Below are positions 1-11,235 of a stretch of 64,000 nucleotides of DNA, piece after piece (within the stretch, counting starts at the first letter, position 1; every line of letters starts with the position of its first letter). This stretch comes from Megalobrama amblycephala (lineage: Eukaryota > Chordata > Actinopteri > Cypriniformes > Xenocyprididae), in contig NC_063049.1 of NCBI RefSeq assembly GCF_018812025.1, forward strand, positions 34,656,447 through 34,720,446. The letters run 5' to 3'. The position numbers and the translations under genes are program-made. The notes beneath the pieces were generated by a model that saw nothing but the letters and a program-made list of their open reading frames with translations, was not told the DNA's origin and did no database searches.

Positions 1-1510
1 TTTGGGTGAACTATACACAATACATATTGTCATTATCCACTATACATATTGTTGCATTTTTGTATAGTGATATATTGTGACTCGATATATTGTTTCATTG
101 TTGCACAGCTCATACCAAAAGTAAATTATCTATTAAAAGATGGCACATTCTGATACAAGATAAAACACTGCATGACTTATTGGACTACAAATATGCGAGA
201 CTAAATAACAGTGTCTTATATTTGACAAATGAAAGCATGTTTCAATTACAAAAACAGAAGTGCACAAACAGATTTAGTACAGACAGTTTATTAAAGATTG
301 TTCTAAAGCACTTCTCATGCATGCTGAAACACACCCATGATGTCTCACTGAGATTCATCTGTCAAACAGCCCCATAGTTATAGTCTGCAACACAGAACGT
401 AGTCTGCAAAATGAGTGTTGGATTTATTCACTTTGTTTCACGACACTGGCATAAGCTGGAGGATTTACAAGGCAGCCTTATTACCCATAAATCACTAACA
501 CAGCACACTCGCCTGGTGAAGATGACCATCTACAATATCCTGTCTTTATGCTTGCATGAAAGATTCTTAGGTACAGCGTGAATTAGTAAAAATTCTAGTC
601 AAAAATAAGAAATGACACATTTATGATCCAAATTCCAGTTTATATCCAACATATTTAACCTGTGGTCCAAACAAAAGATGGCACAGAGTATAAAAGCATC
701 AGGGACTAAGGACGTAAAAAATACATATAATTTCCACAAACAGTTGAGGGGATAATTCAGAAATAATATCCAAACCTTGGGCCATAAGGTTATATTACTG
801 CAATAAAAGATACCTCAGCCATTAATATGATTTCAAGCCTTGGAGGGATCCTCTTACGTTTGTTTGAACATTTTAAAAACTAAAATAGTGTGTAACACAC
901 ATCCTACATCCACAAACACACACACAAACCCATTATCTGAGCACTACATAAAATTACACACTTGACAGTTATATAATGAGCATTCACACTCCTGCTATTC
1001 TCCAGCTGCTGAGATGATTGCATGCACGCATACTGCTCGCCCAATCAACAGCGGAGGCCGGTGTCTACACGTCGGATCAGCCTTCACGTGCTTCTGTGGT
1101 TTAAGCGCAGTATGAGTGAATCTGTTCATCTACAAACCCCTAAGAATATTCTGAAAGTGAAATGCTCATTAACACTGATGAATTGTGGGAAATACCATAC
1201 ATGGGGGAGTCATGGAAAGGCCGCTCTAATACATGCACCTATGCACAAATCTCTTAGACAAACACATGAGGAACTAACATGAAAAAGATCTGCCATCTAC
1301 ACGCAAATAAGCAAAAGTAACCTATTTTAGATTGCACTCAACATGTGTGTGAAAGGGCCTTTGGTAAGTGTTTCATAGTCCTTGCATCATCTAAGAGGAT
1401 GTTTCAAGGTTTACATGCATTTTTCCTTTTGAAGTACTAAAGAGCTCAATATTCGCTTGGTGGAATTACACAAACTACAGCTGCAAGCCTTGCAGCATAG
1501 TGACACTCAC
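1..1510 (-). other. erbb4 intron 19, partial
   Basis: AT-rich sequence downstream of exon 19 in the transcript. I see no exon, RNA gene or clear mobile element. Short open frames here have no recognisable domain. Confidence 0.7.
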
Positions 1511-1609
1511 ATCCATGAACTCTACATTGGCTTTGGGGCCCGTCGCCTCGTTCAAGATCTTTATGGCAACGGGAATCTTCACAGTCTCACCCTCAGGAAC
1601 CCAGATGCC
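1511..1609 (-). CDS. erbb4: erbb4 exon 19 (kinase N-lobe, VAIK lysine)
   Basis: 99-nt, phase-0 exon of 33 codons. It encodes [20 protein letters not shown] then [17 protein letters not shown] carries the invariant ATP-positioning lysine of strand beta-3; the following residues run into the beta-3/alpha-C loop, the counterpart of the EGFR exon 19 deletion hot-spot. The acceptor is gtgatttcag|GGCATC and the donor is ATGGAT|gtgagt. This is the last exon in the window; the alpha-C glutamate, catalytic loop and activation segment would be encoded beyond position 1. Confidence 0.96.
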
Positions 1610-1907
1610 CTGAAATCACAAAAGAGATATTTCGTAGATGGAATTGGGTGAAAATGGACTTTTTTACTGAAGAAAATGTGAATGTGAAACTTGCATGCAT
1701 AGATGCTAGGTTGTTGATAAAGTGTTCTGGCCTGTTCTTAACACACCGCCAAGGTGTTCTTGGTGGTTAGCTGGTTGTTAGGTGGTTAAAAAGAGTCTAT
1801 CCACAAATACCTGTTTCAAAGTAAGTCTATTAGATATTTTCATGATTTTTGATCACTTTGATATGAAGTGTACTATAGATCCAAAATTTGGGGTTGGTAA
1901 AATGTTT

Positions 1908-2101
1908 GGTTACACTTTATTTTACTGTGCCGTACTGAGTTACATTGTAATTACTCAAATAAGTACTGAGTACTATAAATTAACTACATGTACTTACTAT
2001 AGATTTACAGTTAGGGTTAAGGTTTGGTTTAGGGTTAGTTACTTGTAATTATGCATAATTTACTGTTATTAATATAGTAAGTACATGTATAACGTGTAAC
2101 C
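1908..2101. mobile_element. MITE-like element, ends ggttacac
   Basis: 194-bp element with inverted ends (ggttacactttat and the complement in aacgtgtaacc) and internal inverted parts (gtacttactata / tatagtaagtaca). Non-coding. It resembles the copies at 2566-2831 and 23238-23577, which also start with ggt(t/a)acactttat/gg. Confidence 0.65.
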
Positions 2102-2565
2102 AAATGTTTTAATGTTTTTGAAAGGGGTCTATTATGCTCTTAAGGCTGCATTTATTTGACCAATGCAGTAAAAACAATAATATTGTGAAATATCATTACA
2201 ATTAAAATTTGTTAATTTTCAGCAGCCATTACTCTAGTCTTCAGAAAACAGTTGTGCTGCTTAATATTTTTGAGGAAACATGAAACTTTTTTTTAATAAA
2301 TTGAAAGTTTAGTCTTTTTTGATTAATTTAATACATCCTCGCTGAATAGAATAATAATAAAAAACAACATACTGACTCTAAACTTGTAAATGCTAGTGTA
2401 TCTTTCATGTCCATAGCACTGTATGGGACAAGTAAAAAAAAAAATAAAAAAAAATAAAAAATCAATATTTAGTGTTAAGGGTTTTGATAAACCCCCAGCA
2501 AATGTATGTGCAATAGTAACCATAATGTATTCCTTATCAAAATATAGGAGCTATGCAGATTTTTC

Positions 2566-2831
2566 GGTAACACTTTGGTATAGGGAACACATATTCACTA
2601 TTAACTACGACTTTTGCCTCAATAAACTCTTAATTTATTGCTTATAAATAGTTAGTAGGGTAGTTGTTGTAGCATTTAAGTTTAGGTATGGGGTAGGATA
2701 TAGTGATGTAGAATATGGTCATGCAGAATAAGGTATTCATATGTGCTTTATAAGTACTAATAAACAACCAATATGCAAGCTAATAAGCAGCTAGTTAAAA
2801 GTGAGAATTGTTCCCCATACTAAAGTGTTAC
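2566..2831. mobile_element. MITE-like element, ends ggtaacact
   Basis: 266-bp element bounded by ggtaacactttggtat and the matching inverted end atactaaagtgttac. No coding capacity. Confidence 0.65.
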
Positions 2832-2875
2832 TGATCTTTCTTCAGTTCCCTCTATCTACACTCTGATGTTATTAC

Positions 2876-2998
2876 CTTGTAGACGGTGCCGAAGGCCCCA
2901 GCTCCCAGAATCTTCACCCGTTTCAGCTCGGTCTCTTTCAGAATGCGCAGTTGGGCCTGGTTTGGGGCCGCACCGCTGGGCGTCAGAGGCTCTACCAA
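2876..2998 (-). CDS. erbb4: erbb4 exon 18 (juxtamembrane B and Gly-rich loop)
   Basis: 123-nt, phase-0 exon of 41 codons. It encodes [20 protein letters not shown] then [20 protein letters not shown] and K. The first half is the juxtamembrane activation segment (the latch between the two kinases of the asymmetric dimer). The second half starts the kinase N-lobe and contains the nucleotide-binding loop G-A-G-A-F-G. The second position is Ala where ErbB4 of mammals has Ser as I recall it; the three glycines are all present. The acceptor is gtgtgtctcag|TTGGTA and the donor is TACAAG|gtaata. Confidence 0.96.
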
Positions 2999-5135
2999 CT
3001 GAGACACACAAAACAACGGAAGGGAGACACTGTCAGTGATGCTACAATCAATCTGGACAATCAATGAACATTCGGCCCTAACTCAAACAAATTGAAGAGC
3101 CCAGATCATAGTGTATGAATTCCCTGTAATTTATTTAGTCTTTCTGTTACATTATGTGGCACATATAAGAGTTTGGGAGTTCAATCAATGCATAAAAACC
3201 CCTGGCGATAAAGGAACTATTGAAATGCGACGAGAGAGAGAGAGACAGAGATAAGAGGAAAAAGCAAAGAGAGAAGATACAGGAAAGAAAGACAGAAATA
3301 GAGAAGGTTAACCTGATAAAAATATGAAGGGAGAGAGTGTGTAGGAGAGATTGGGAAGTGTAAGAGAGAATGAGAGATAGAGAGAGAGCGTAAATCAGCC
3401 GTTCTATCGACCCTTTGCGGCGTCCCCCGGCTCATCACAGCCGCCTGATTAAAAAACAATAGCGCTTCTTCATTTAAATGGAATTGTAAATCAGGAGCTC
3501 GAACACAGAAGGCGGAGGAGAGCCAGGGGAGGGGACGAGCTGTGATCCAGGGAGCTGTCCGCGGCAGGCGGTGCTGAAACACAGATCAGGAGCTGTCCGT
3601 GGTGCTGAAAAACATAAGCAGAATTGTGCTGCTCCAACTAAATATGAATTTATAGTGATAGGAACATCCTATTCCGGTGAAAATTGAGATATGGGAACGT
3701 TCAAGATCATTTGGGTTATTGGCATACATGATGTCCATTTTCAGAAATTTGTGCTTTCTTATGTGGCATGCGTGGGCCTGCTACAGATTATTCTATGGAG
3801 TAACTGAGGAGAGCATTACAAAGCCTGAGGCCATACGGATATATGTACGCATGATGAGGAGAGGTCGGAACCTTCGGGCACAGAAACGCGGGATCCTTGC
3901 GTAACTTGCACTCTTATGAACCCTCCACCCACACTGCAATATGAAAAGTAAACTACAATATTAGGAGGATGGATAGAACGAGAATAAGTAAATGAAAAGG
4001 AAGGACAGAAACAGTAAGCATTAAGAGGAAAAATAAGCCATAAGTGAGGCCATCATCCCACCAGCAAGGACACGACTTCTCATAAATGTTCATTTAATTA
4101 ACACATACAATCTCTTTAAAAAGAGGTGCTATTATCCTCAGAACTGGAATAATCCAGTTTGACTGTTCATGAGGTTTACACAGTAATCAAAATTAGATTG
4201 AATTAAGTAAGTTTAAAGTTTATAAGTTTATTATATAAAAGTCTTTGAGTTTTATAAAGTTGAACTATTTTTGGTTGTTGAAATCTTAATTAACTGGCAT
4301 TTTAAATGAAAAAAGGTACAGAAAAGGCTTTTTTTCCTTTCAATTTTCAATAAATGGTCAGTAAAAGGAAGTGGTTAACCTTCCCAATATGTGGATGAAC
4401 AAACTTAGGAGGCCATACTAAATGATATATATGCTCTTTTCTATTATTATTATTATTATTATTTATTAGTTTATTAGTTTGCCAATTTTTGTAATTTTGT
4501 TACCAAGATTTGGGACATTTAAATACAGTTTAATACCTTGATTTGTGTCATTTTGCCATTTTCTAATTACACAAATACATTTTTAAAGATAATCCAGACA
4601 TTTGATTTGTTTAAAACTTTTCATGCAAGGTTAATTTTGTTAGATAGTAGTTCACCAAACATGTCTAATCGGTGTCTGAACAAAAAAAAAAAAAAAACAT
4701 GGGGTGCTGCTAAAGCTTTCAAAGAACTAACTTTTATCCTATTGTGATGTGTTCTTTCCTGTGAGCACCATTTGTGGTGTGAAACTGGTCTGAAAAGTGG
4801 ACCAAGGCACAGAAATTGCCTTGTGTAAAACAAGCACAATATAATAACTAAACAAGGGCAAATTCCTTTTTCAACTTATGAAAAATTTCATAAGGAAAGA
4901 ACCTCACTCATCGTCCCTCACTGGTGGGTACTTCTCAAGGGACATACAGAGTGCCATGGGTCATAACACTTCTCCGGGTAATTGTTCCATCTCTGATTCT
5001 CTGTTCCTTTTTTGTGTTTTTTAGGGCCCATGGAATTGGCTGAGAGAATGGTGTTTAGGAAGTTTTCTGTCTGTTTTCTGAATCCATGCTTAGTAAAAAA
5101 AAGAAAAAAGAAAAGAAAGCTGGACTGTGTCTAAC
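2999..5135 (-). other. erbb4 intron 17
   Basis: Intron with a purine-rich (GA) stretch at about 3226-3390 on the plus strand, which is pyrimidine-rich in the transcript, and a GC-richer patch at 3410-3600. An (ATT)n run lies near 4441-4462. No exon is recognised. Confidence 0.75.
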
Positions 5136-5268
5136 CTCAGTCTCCAAGAAGCGTCTCAAGGCTCTCTTCTTCTTGATGCTCTTCCTTCTGACTGATATAG
5201 CAACACTCAGGCCCACAATGATCACCACAAACAATCCCCCAATAACCCCAGCCGCAATGAGGGGAGTC
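5136..5268 (-). CDS. erbb4: erbb4 exon 17 (transmembrane segment)
   Basis: 133-nt exon encoding [20 protein letters not shown] then [20 protein letters not shown] and LETE. The hydrophobic run PLIAAG...SVAISV is the single membrane-spanning helix, with a small-residue stretch (AAGVIGG) of the kind used for helix packing. The [13 protein letters not shown] cluster is the cytoplasmic stop-transfer and juxtamembrane basic region. The acceptor is tgtttccctcag|GACTCC and the donor is ACTGAG|gttaga. Exon 17 ends in phase 0. Confidence 0.96.
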
Positions 5269-7169
5269 CTGAGGGAAACACAGGAGAGAAAATAAACATT
5301 AGCCATAAGCAATAACAATAAACTGCTAGGTAATTGGTCCCATATCACATAAACCAGTGCTTCTCAACTGGTTCTGCTTCATGACTAAGATATTTCAACA
5401 TCAGACATCATTAAAATGAAACATTGAAATGTATGAATAAATAAAAACATCCATTTATTAATTTATTAAATACAAAATTTTTAAAAAAACTCAACAGACT
5501 TATCTTTACAGTTGAGAACCACTGACACATATTACAGAAGAACAAAAGAGCTGTACAGATCACTAGAGAAACCCATCAGAGGAGTGGGCTGAGAATTGCC
5601 AATATCCCATAAATGAGAAGGAACCTGAACAAAGCCTCACTCTCAGAAAGAAAGGAGATATTTGGTTGGATGTGTCTGCAAAAAGCCTTTCCAACTGCTG
5701 TCATCTTGCATCAGTCCTCTCTGGGCTTTACTTTGAGCTTTCAGTTTGAATCTCCATCTGAAAATGTTCCCTTAGCATTAATTCCCTTAGCATTAGCCTA
5801 ATTCAGTTAGCATGGAAGACGGCAGCACTAAATCAGTGCAGACTGCATACAATACACAGCACATGCTGTCCTATTACAGGTCTTTCATTAAGATCCAACT
5901 CTTCAGACTGCCAATCTTACTATCTAATTGTCTCTGCACTTCTTCGTCCTTATTTCTAACAGCACATGGATATAAAGTAGACTCGCTGTTTGGGGGTGGG
6001 TATTACAAAATGTCTTGGGCCCAAGTATAAAGTGTTCTTTTTAGTTTTTCTGGGAAAAAAGATGTAAGCAAGCATGTAAGCGGCATACACACAGGATGTG
6101 CTCATGTTCCAACTGTCCTATTTTATAATTGTAGGATGGATATCTTTGGCATTTTATCTCAAAGTTGCCATTTGTTTTTGCGTCTTGTAGGTTTAGCATT
6201 GTAAAGATAGCATATTAAGTTCAAAATAGCTAAATTGTTATGCAACGAACCGTGCTGAAGGACCAATAACAAATAAAAATTCATCCTTTTTTTTTTTTCT
6301 GTTTAAAGTGTCTTGTGCTGTTTATTTCTCAGGACACTTATTTCAGTGATTTCTGACAGGTTGCAGGAACATTTTTCGTTATTCAATAAAACAAATTGCT
6401 TACAGCAAATTTAATATCTTAATTATGGCGTACTGGCAAAAAGCCTGGGATTAAAATGCATCTTGAGACCCTTATGTTTTGTTCTATTCCGTTAAACTCG
6501 TCCAGTGTATATCTCTGTACGGATGAGTTTAGAGCTTAAACCAAGCTGTTTGTGTTTGGTCTTCCCTCCTGTGTAAATTTGGAACTGTAAGTTTGTGAAA
6601 TGGAAATGAATTCCCACTCAATATAGCGAGGACGGTGAAGCATTGCCCAGGCATGATGAGCGATAGACTGCTAGATTATCTATGGGTGAGATGAGAATCT
6701 CTCCCGTTAATTTGATATTGATCTGCAGTCAGAATACAAAGCTTATGAGCCACGGAGACCATAGCTGAGTGCATACCATCACCCACCAAAGCCTGTGTGA
6801 GTGTATAGATCCCAAATGCGTGAGGGAGCTTCTTTCACACTGACAATGAGCAGGCAATTATGTTGATGCTGCATTGCTGTCAGCACGCACCGTGCCACTG
6901 CCGTATATTGCAGGGGAAGGAGGACAGGATGTCTGACATCTTGTTTTATGTAACCTGCCATGTCTTTTCCAAATGTGCAAGAGAGACTCTAGAGAGATAC
7001 ACTTAGAATACACATTACAGAGAGGTTAAACAAGGATTTTTGGAGGTATGGCAGTGATTCTGATGCCCTAGGCAAGATAAGACATGACCCACCCATCCAG
7101 TATTACTTACATTGAAACCATTCTGTGATAGTTTTATATACACATATTAGCTAGAAGAAAAAAGAATAC

Positions 7170-7614
7170 TGTTACGGCCTGTGCCTTGAGTGTGTTTTGG
7201 TTTTCTCTATGTGTGACGTCATGACTGCTATTTTCATTCTGTCTGAGTTTAATTGTTTAGGTGTGCGCTGTTTGATGACTATATGAACGACGCTGAAGCG
7301 GAGCATGGCAGAAGAGAGGAGATACACCAGCAAACAAGCTTCTTTGTTTCTTTATTTGTCTTTCTTTATTTCTTAAGTGGATTTGTTCATTTGTGTTTTG
7401 CTTTGGTTAAAGTTTCAGGTATTAATATTATTAATTTGGGTTAATTGTCTTTTGTTATATTTGAATTCTTTTGTTTGTTCTTGTTTTTCATATGATATGA
7501 GTTTCCGATTCTTTGCCTTTTAATAAATATTTAGTAATGTATTTGGGTTTTAAGTGTCCTTCCTTTATGTTACGTTTTTCCCTTTCTGACAACTTTAAGT
7601 AGGGGTTTGTAACA
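7170..7614 (+). mobile_element. LTR of a retroelement (5' LTR type)
   Basis: 445-bp stretch starting TGTTACGG and ending GTAACA, so it has the TG...CA ends and short inverted termini (TGTTAC/GTAACA) expected of an LTR. An AATAAA lies near 7522. It is directly followed by a primer binding site at 7620-7637. I found no second LTR or gag-pol remains downstream, so this is the 5' remnant of a truncated element. It lies antisense to erbb4. The element family (Gypsy/ERV type) cannot be fixed from the LTR alone. Confidence 0.65.
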
Positions 7615-7619
7615 TAAAT

Positions 7620-7637
7620 TGGGGGCTCGTCTGGGAT
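7620..7637 (+). other. Retroelement primer binding site, tRNA-Pro type
   Basis: The 18 nt TGGGGGCTCGTCTGGGAT differ at one base from the classic tRNA-Pro primer binding site as recalled. It lies 5 nt after the LTR end, the normal position for minus-strand priming. Confidence 0.7.
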
Positions 7638-8013
7638 TTTTTTATTTTTATTTTGTGTTGTTGAGCCAACTATTATAATTGTGCAAAACAAACTCTTGAT
7701 AGGTAGAGTAAACCATGAGGACCATGTCTAGCGCCGGCCCTTACTACGGTTTACTTATTTGTTGTTTTCTTTTGTTATTTTAGTTTGTTATTTTTGGAGG
7801 TAATCTGGGGGGAGGTTTGCCTCTCAATTGGTACCCTCTGAAGACTAGTTATGTCTTATTTAGTTTTTGGATAGAAAGAGTCGTTTGCACTATTATATCA
7901 TGTTTGCACTAGTCTACTATATTATATATTAAATAAATAATCTAAAATAAACAATTTTATTTAATATATATAATAATATAATATGTACACTACCATTCAA
8001 AAGTCTGAGGTCA

Positions 8014-8045
<32 letters not shown>

Positions 8046-8352
8046 AAATACACATGTAATATTCGGATAAAATACAAATACAAATGCTAATAAATAGCCA
8101 CTCGTGCTTTTTGTTGTGAAAAAATATCATCTATATCTGACTCTACAGGCTGTTGTGAGTGTTGACTATCACCTGCCTCTCACCTTGTCCACACTAGAGA
8201 TGTTCAACTCTCTCCTGAGCATGTTTGGTCTCCAAGGATAGCAATGTGTTTTATCAGGATTACTCCCTCCAGCCTTTACTCTGATAGTCTGTCCAAACAA
8301 CCAGTATACACTCTTGTTCTATAATACACTATTAGGACAGGACAGAACTATA

Positions 8353-8355
<3 letters not shown>

Positions 8356-8416
<61 letters not shown>

Positions 8417-8418
8417 CA
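8356..8418. repeat. (TG)n/(GA)n compound microsatellite
   Basis: About 20 TG units followed directly by GA units. Confidence 0.9.
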
Positions 8419-9751
8419 AATAGTCTAGATATAAATCCTTGTCCACATTACAACTCATTCTGGCCAAAAAAAAGAAAACGTCTTTGGAAATGCTCAGTGA
8501 AGAACCTCTGAACATGACTTCATATCTCAGTGGATATAAACCTGTGCTCCCTGTCTCTAAAAATATTATCTAAAGAGAGCCAATCAGATTGCAGCTTGTG
8601 AGAACCTTTTGCCCTACTTGTTTTCAATACGCATCAAGCAGTCCGTGAACAGTCAGTGGTTGTGATGTGTGAGGCCGAGACAAACGATTTCTAGCTTTGG
8701 CCTCCCTCCCCTGCTAGGACTGTGTGTAACACTATGGCGGATATGAAACAGCAAACACATTTGCTCTGAGCAGTTAATGGTATTTTGTTCCAGCTTTCCC
8801 AAGAGAACAAAAGAAAGTGATATCAATTTATCAAATATGCCATGAAGCAAATGTGCGTGTACACACACACACACAGGCCTCACAGCATCACATTAATCAC
8901 AGGACTGTGGCCTGGTCATTATATAACTTTTTCTCCCCCCCCATCATGCATTTTTGTGTTAAAGAACAGCTCTATGTTGAAAGGCAGCTGGCACTAAAAC
9001 AATGAGTTGTGTGTGTGTGTGTTAATGATGTCATCAACACAGGAATGAGCCAATCAGACGCAGCTGGGTTTGACAAACCAAGAGCCTTGTACTGTACGCA
9101 GTCAGTGAAGGATGAATTTTAATGTACAGTGAGAAACCACTAGTGAAAATGTCTCTATTTTGCAAGTTTTGCTAATTTAAAATAACATTTCATTACAAAT
9201 TATATTATAGCATAATGATTTGAGTGAAAATTTCATGTGATCAAAGTCCCACATTTGCTTATTTAAATAGTAACCAAGAAATTAAAAAATATATTAAAAT
9301 TACAAATAATATTTCTTCATTCTACATCAATGTTTTGTAACTTTTCTAAAGTGAAACTTAATTCTTTTTTAACTTTAAATTTTTTTTTTTTTGAGATTTT
9401 CAATGTAGTCTCAGACATTTGCAGAAAAACTGCTTATGTACAGAAGTCTTGTAACTGAATCACCAATATGACATAACAGTATGTGTGTGTGTGTGTGTGT
9501 GTAGAACTGTGTGGTGTAAAGGATCTCCAGACACAGTGATTTTCTATTGATTTGATGCCAGTGTGACTAGAATCAAGTGTTGGACATTGGGCAGAACACC
9601 AAAATAGACACCATGAATAAATGATGGCTTAAGGGAGGGCGAGCAAGACAGAAAATAAAGATGAGAGAGAAACTGGTGACAGAATTCTGACCTTGGAAAC
9701 CTACTGACAGTGGAAGTCACTGTGCCTTGGAGAATGTATGTGTGTTTGTGT

Positions 9752-9756
<5 letters not shown>

Positions 9757-9783
<27 letters not shown>
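9757..9783. repeat. (GA)n microsatellite
   Basis: About 13 GA units on the plus strand. Confidence 0.9.
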
Positions 9784-9784
<1 letters not shown>

Positions 9785-9854
9785 CACGCAGAGTAGTATA
9801 TTATTTTATATAAAAAAAACAAAAATCAAGAAATCTGAAAAAAATCTAAGTAAT

Positions 9855-9940
9855 TTGAGCCAAGTTCGAGTCCTGGCTCAAAGTACTGCTGCCCTCTCTC
9901 CTCTCCCATTGTTTCCTGTCCATTAAAGGTGAAAAAGTAC
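9855..9940. mobile_element. tRNA-derived SINE-like fragment
   Basis: The plus strand has gttcgagtcctggctc, like a tRNA B-box, followed by a pyrimidine-rich tail (ctctctcctctcccattg, ttcctgtcc) ending in ttaaaggtgaaaaa. This layout matches a common fish short repeat as recalled. The 5' part with the A-box is not recognised, so it is probably truncated. Confidence 0.4.
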
Positions 9941-9985
9941 AAATATATAGAAATATAAATATGAATATATATTAAATGAGTGTAC

Positions 9986-10030
9986 CTGTCCATCATGCCA
10001 ATGCAGTCTTGCAGACGAGGCCCTGTGCAT
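9986..10030 (-). CDS. erbb4: erbb4 alternative juxtamembrane exon, JM-b type
   Basis: 45-nt exon encoding CTGPRLQDCIGMMDR with the split codons at its edges. The DCIG(L/M)MDR ending and the 45-nt length match the ErbB4 JM-b isoform exon, which in mammals replaces a 75-nt JM-a exon. JM-b lacks the stalk with the TACE/ADAM17 site, so such a receptor is not shed and does not release an intracellular fragment. The acceptor is tttattgtttcag|ATGCAC, with a rather A-rich, weak pyrimidine tract; the donor is GACAG|gtacac. It joins in frame to exon 15 (GG|A) and exon 17 (AG|G, Arg). A (UG)14 tract in the transcript starts about 36 nt upstream. Confidence 0.9.
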
Positions 10031-10063
10031 CTGAAACAATAAATGATACAATAAGTAAATATC

Positions 10064-10097
<34 letters not shown>

Positions 10098-11080
10098 TTC
10101 ATAATACTTTGTGGGGTCCAAATGACCAGTGCACAAAAAGTATTCTTGTCGCTTCATAAAATTAAGGTTGAACCATGTCGACTTTTCTAATAATGTCTTT
10201 AGTACCTTTCTGAACATTGAAAGTGGTGGTTAAAATGCTGTCTATGAACGAGTTACATACCTCTTAGATTTCATCAAAAATATCTTAATTTGTGTTCCAA
10301 AGATAAACTAAGGTCTTACGGGTGTGGAACGACATGAGGGTGAGTAATTAGTGACAGAATTTTCATTTCTGGTTGAACTAACCCGAACTAAACCTTTGTT
10401 TAACGGTCAAACAAAAACACGTTAAAATCCTCTCAAAACTGCTTGATTTTATATTGTCACAATTCATGAAATCTACCAGTGCTAGACCTATTTTCAAGAC
10501 ACTGTCTCTCTTGTCTTTTTCTTGAAATCTGAGTTCCTGCCCTTCCACCCTGATGCTCACAGCTCTTTTCGTTTTGTCAGCTAACCGCTAACATCACTAA
10601 TCGTCCCTGGCTGACAGTGATCCCAGATCAGACAGTCAGCAGATGAGGGCTTTCATGTGACACAGGAGGAAGAAAAGTGAATCCATGACTCAGTGTGAAG
10701 ATTCCTTGAGCAGATAATGTTTTTCTGCAGGAAATCTGAGCTGTCTCTCATGTAACCCCAAGGGGCTGAGGTTAAGTTGCAGGTGCCCAGCCGGATAAAT
10801 TTCGGAGAACGTGATGGTTATCATTTAGACTAAAGTTAGATGGCAGAGACGCAGCAAGGGCAAACTCCTTCCTCTAAAATTAATGATCCTTTATGCACAG
10901 CCAGCTCTGAGGACACAAGAGCTCTAAAAAGGGTCAGTGCATTGACAAATAGGCTCTCTGAACTTCCTGAGGCTAGAACTGACGTGGCAAACAAGCACAG
11001 GAAGTAGTTGGACTGCTACAGATACAGATTTCCCCCAAACACACTCATAAATTGCAAACATTTAACAAACACGTCCATAC
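10031..11080 (-). other. erbb4 intron 15
   Basis: Intron just upstream of the JM-b exon. It carries the (AC)14 run at 10067-10094 and a MITE fragment near 10290-10385 with the cyprinid-type end sequence gagggtgagtaattagtgac. Nothing else is identified. Confidence 0.75.
10067..10094. repeat. (AC)14 tract next to JM-b exon
   Basis: 28 nt of AC on the plus strand, which is (GU)14 in the erbb4 transcript. It starts 36 nt upstream of the JM-b acceptor. Confidence 0.95.
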
Positions 11081-11235
11081 CCCTGGGTGCAGTTGACATG
11101 GCAGGGGTGACACTCGTTGTTGGCCTCAGCATATTTGAAGATGAAGCTGTTTGCTCCCTGTAGGCCATCAGGGCATTTCTCCACACAGTTGGGTCCGTCT
11201 TTAAAGTGAAGACATTTAACACAGTGATCAGGACC
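11081..11235 (-). CDS. erbb4: erbb4 exon 15 (domain IV, membrane-proximal)
   Basis: 155-nt exon encoding [20 protein letters not shown], then [20 protein letters not shown] and [12 protein letters not shown]. It contains the domain IV loop (FKDGPNC...[11 protein letters not shown]) that contacts the dimerisation arm in the auto-inhibited form. The acceptor is atctcttgcag|GGTCCT and the donor is CAGG|gtatgg with a second G kept (ends phase 2). The split codon GG|A with the JM exon gives Gly, so the protein reads NCTQG then CTGPRL. Confidence 0.95.

Larger units (their letters stand above)
1610..2875 (-). other. erbb4 intron 18
   Basis: Short intron that is mostly three MITE-like pieces (1908-2101, about 2115-2345 and 2566-2831). 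No other coding signal is seen. Confidence 0.8.
5269..9985 (-). other. erbb4 intron between transmembrane and JM-b exons
   Basis: This 4.7 kb intron is where a JM-a exon would be expected if its order is as in mammals. Scanning the minus strand for a DCIYYPWTG-like peptide, or for a 75-nt exon with the right phases, gave no candidate by eye. It holds an LTR with a primer binding site (7170-7637), a MITE-like family fragment (about 7985-8045) and several microsatellites ((TG)n/(GA)n at 8356-8418, (TG)n near 9482-9502, (GA)n at 9757-9783). Confidence 0.7.

Noticed and set aside
3217..3582. 121-codon minus-strand open frame
   Set aside because: The leucine/serine-rich translation comes from a GA-rich purine tract; it is not a plausible protein.
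8180..8260. Possible JM-a exon ending at a gtgaga donor near 8185
   Set aside because: The upstream sequence has a TAG in the required frame and no DCIYYPW-like peptide.
10540..10570. Possible JM-a acceptor upstream of the JM-b exon near 10558
   Set aside because: The frame begins with CEHQGGRAG, which does not resemble the JM-a stalk.
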